Shown one piece after another: positions 61,929 through 64,000 of a stretch of 64,000 bases of DNA. The notes below the pieces were generated by a model. It did no database searches and had not been told where the DNA came from. It was given only the letters and a program-made list of their open reading frames with translations. The DNA is from Pararhodobacter sp. (GTDB lineage: Bacteria > Pseudomonadota > Alphaproteobacteria > Rhodobacterales > Rhodobacteraceae): assembly GCF_034676545.1 (NCBI RefSeq), contig NZ_JAUCBZ010000015.1, forward strand, positions 62,001 through 126,000. Direction: 5' to 3'. Made by a program: the position numbers and the translations under genes. Within the stretch, counting starts at the first letter, position 1, and each line of letters opens with the position of its first letter.

Positions 61929-64000
61929 ATGCATGTCATCTTCCGCGAAAGCCACGGGCTTGAGGAAACGGCAACGCCGACCGATCTGGGGCAGACGCCC
62001 GCCGATCTGGTGGTGCTGTCCTTCTCCGATTCCGATCTGGGCGCTTTCGCGGCGGGCTGGAAACGCAGCGCCGGCACCCTGCCGACCCTGCGCCTCGCCA
62101 ATCTGGCGGCGCTGAAACATCCGCTTTCGGTTGATACCTACGTTGAAAACACGCTGGCGGGCGCAAAGGGCATCCTGATTCGCCTGATCGGCGGCGTGCC
62201 TTATTGGTCGTATGGCTTGCAACAGGTGCAGGCCCTCGCCCAGCGCCACGGCATTGCCTTGGCCGTTCTGCCCGCCGATGGCCGCCCCGATACGCGCCTC
62301 GATGACCTTTCAACCTTGCCGGTCTCCACCCTGCGCCGCCTCCAGCATCTGTGCGACCAAGGCGGCGCGGTGGCCGCCCAGGCCGCCCTGCAGCAAATGG
62401 CGCTGGCGGCGGGGCTTTATGCCGCCCCGGTGCGCGGCGTGCGCGCCTTGCCCGAGGTTGGCGGCTGGACCCCGCAGGGCATCACCTGCCCCGCCGCGCT
62501 GTCATTCGGCACCCGCCCGCGCATCGTTTTAACCTTCTACCGCGCCTATCTGACCGCCGCCGATACCCAGCCACTAGACGCCATATCGCAGGCGTTTGAC
62601 GCGGCAGGTTATGACGTGGTCGGCCTGTTCGCGCCGTCCCTCAAGGCCCCCAACGCACGCGGCTGGTTGCGCCGCTGGGTCAAGGCGCTGGCCCCGGTCG
62701 CCGTGGTCAACGCCACCGCTTTTTCCGCGCAGGGCGAGGGCGGCACGCCACTGGACGCGGGCGGCGTGCCGGTGTTTCAGGTGGCGCTGGCCACCAATGA
62801 CCGCAAATCCTGGGCCGAGGCCGAGCGCGGCCTCTCGCCCGCCGATCTTGCGATGCATGTCGTGCTGCCCGAGGTGGACGGTCGCTTGTTCGGCGGAGTC
62901 GTCAGTTTCAAGGACACTGGCGCGCGCGACCCTGACCTGCAATTCACCCGGCTTGAGCACCGCGCCGACCCCGCGCAAATCGCCGCTTTGGTCGATCAGG
63001 TTCTCGGTTGGGTGCGGCTGGCCACAACGCCGGTGGCCGTCCGTCGGCCTGCATTGGTGTTGTCCACCTACCCCGGAAAAACATGGCAAATGGCGCATGC
63101 CGTGGGGCTGGATGCTCTGGCCTCGGCCCGCGCGATTCTGGCCGATCTGGCGGCGCAGGGCTATGATGTCGAGGGCGTCGATCCGCGTGATCTGGAACAT
63201 GCGAGCATCGCGTTTCCGGTTAATGATTACCTAACGCTGCAAGCCAAGCTCCCGGAATCCTTACGTTCTGTTTTGTCCCACGGTGGGACAGACTGCGGGA
63301 CAGACTGCGGGACAGACTGCGGGACAGACCCCGATTTCCATGACGGGGCCTTTCATTTCAAGGCGCTGCGCGCCGGAAAAATCCTGATCGCCCTGCAACC
63401 CGAACGGGGCAATTTCAGCACCCGGGACGACGACTATCACGACCTCTCCCGCGCCCCCCGGCCCGCTTACGTCGCCTTCTATCTCTGGCTCGCCTCGCAA
63501 GCCGATTCACTGGTTCATATCGGCGCGCATGGAACGCTGGAATGGCTGCCCGGAAAATCCGTCGCCCTCTCGCCCGACTGCTGGCCCGCCGCCCTGACCC
63601 GCGGGTTGCCGGTGATCTACCCGTTCATCGTCAACGACCCCGGCGAGGCCGCGCAAGCCAAGCGCCGGATCGGAGCCGTCACGCTGGGCCACGTCCCGCC
63701 GCCGATGACCGTGGCCGACACCGGCGCGGGCATGGCAAGACTGGAAACCCTGCTCGATGAGTTCTCGAACGCCGACGGCCTCGACCCCGCCCGCCGCGAC
63801 CGCCTGCAGGCCGGCATCCGCGAGGAAGCGCAATCGCTGGGCCTCGAGGACGAGCTGGGTCTGAACGCCGCGACATCCCTGGCCGAGGCGATCACCCGCA
63901 TCGACCGCTTTGTCTGCGACGTCAAGGAAAGCCAGTTCGGCGACGGCTTGCATATCTTCGGCACTGGCGAGCATGGGGCGGCCGAATTGTCCGGCCTGCG
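61929..64000 (+). CDS. cobN: Cobaltochelatase large subunit CobN (5' part; runs off the window)
   Basis: The open frame from the ATG at 61929 continues to the end of the window without a stop, giving 690 codons of a protein that is usually ~1100-1250 residues. Recognisable CobN blocks include LIRLIGGVPYWSYGLQQ near ~85, LVLSTYPGK near ~376, ILIALQPERGN near ~485 and SLVHIGAHGTLEWLPGKSVA near ~527. With CobS and CobT it inserts cobalt into hydrogenobyrinic acid a,c-diamide in the aerobic pathway. A local tandem repeat at 63285-63329 adds GTDC units at ~453-467. No long shadow frame competes. Confidence 0.95.
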   Translation, partial: MHVIFRESHGLEETATPTDLGQTPADLVVLSFSDSDLGAFAAGWKRSAGTLPTLRLANLAALKHPLSVDTYVENTLAGAKGILIRLIGGVPYWSYGLQQVQALAQRHGIALAVLPADGRPDTRLDDLSTLPVSTLRRLQHLCDQGGAVAAQAALQQMALAAGLYAAPVRGVRALPEVGGWTPQGITCPAALSFGTRPRIVLTFYRAYLTAADTQPLDAISQAFDAAGYDVVGLFAPSLKAPNARGWLRRWVKALAPVAVVNATAFSAQGEGGTPLDAGGVPVFQVALATNDRKSWAEAERGLSPADLAMHVVLPEVDGRLFGGVVSFKDTGARDPDLQFTRLEHRADPAQIAALVDQVLGWVRLATTPVAVRRPALVLSTYPGKTWQMAHAVGLDALASARAILADLAAQGYDVEGVDPRDLEHASIAFPVNDYLTLQAKLPESLRSVLSHGGTDCGTDCGTDCGTDPDFHDGAFHFKALRAGKILIALQPERGNFSTRDDDYHDLSRAPRPAYVAFYLWLASQADSLVHIGAHGTLEWLPGKSVALSPDCWPAALTRGLPVIYPFIVNDPGEAAQAKRRIGAVTLGHVPPPMTVADTGAGMARLETLLDEFSNADGLDPARRDRLQAGIREEAQSLGLEDELGLNAATSLAEAITRIDRFVCDVKESQFGDGLHIFGTGEHGAAELSGL
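63285..63329 (+). repeat. 12-base tandem repeat inside cobN
   Basis: GGGACAGACTGC repeats three times plus a partial fourth copy (63285-63329), in frame with cobN and encoding GTDC units. It is preceded by a palindrome TGTCCCAC-G-GTGGGACA (63275-63291) overlapping the first unit. As 12 is a multiple of three, copy-number change would not break the gene. Confidence 0.85.

Noticed and set aside
1..64000. Search for tRNA, rRNA, transposase or integrase genes
   Set aside because: No cloverleaf with a conserved T-loop, no rRNA stretch and no recombinase motif was found by reading; absence is not proven without a dedicated search.

Overview
The window is high-GC DNA from an alphaproteobacterium, most likely a Rhodobacteraceae/Roseobacter-type organism. 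Supporting signs are the gene neighbourhood gpmI-envC-ctpA-rppH next to rsfS-rlmH, a Rhodobacterales-style intergenic repeat (core CACATCATCTTGCC followed by AAATACTC) present twice, and a cobalamin riboswitch driving a DUF1636-cobW-cobN operon. No rRNA, tRNA, CRISPR array, transposase or phage gene was seen.

Region 1 (1-311) is the 3' end of a thioredoxin reductase-like gene. Region 2 (656-23804) is a surface-polysaccharide locus. It holds a membrane-anchored nucleotide-sugar dehydratase (CapD/FlaA1 class), a large RTX protein, an ABC-dependent capsule exporter (kpsM, kpsE, kpsT), a KpsS-like protein, and five genes encoding glycosyltransferases. One of these encodes a ~1386-residue protein that joins a galectin-like lectin domain, a GT31-like beta-1,3-galactosyltransferase-like domain and a second GT-A domain. 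Four sulfotransferase-like genes are interleaved. Together they suggest export of a sulfated, possibly galactose-containing capsule or exopolysaccharide. The housekeeping gene asd sits inside this region.

Region 3 (23818-35429) holds two divergent MFS transporters, an SDR oxidoreductase and a housekeeping block: rppH, ctpA, envC, gpmI, rlmH, rsfS, a methyltransferase and an MscS channel. Region 4 (35752-42591) holds leuC and leuD, separated by an HdeD-like protein and a divergent HupE/DUF4198 pair that may handle metal ions, followed by a membrane protein and an endonuclease/exonuclease/phosphatase-family protein. Region 5 (42597-55141, all minus strand) holds a MacAB-like ABC exporter with its HlyD-type adaptor, two GTPases, an operon of an MFS transporter, a murein endopeptidase and a phytase-like esterase, and tex.

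Region 6 (55281-64000) holds DUF1643, enoyl-CoA hydratase and nitronate monooxygenase genes, a small secreted protein, an inverted-repeat element, an orphan lower-GC KAP-family NTPase, and a cobalamin block: cobO on the minus strand, then the B12 riboswitch and DUF1636-cobW-cobN on the plus strand. cobN runs off the end of the window.

Four genes that should be intact each carry one frame disruption: the MFS gene at 23818, the methyltransferase at 33166, leuC, and the HlyD adaptor. Two are at homopolymers. This clustering suggests residual sequencing error, although real mutation or slippage cannot be excluded from sequence alone.
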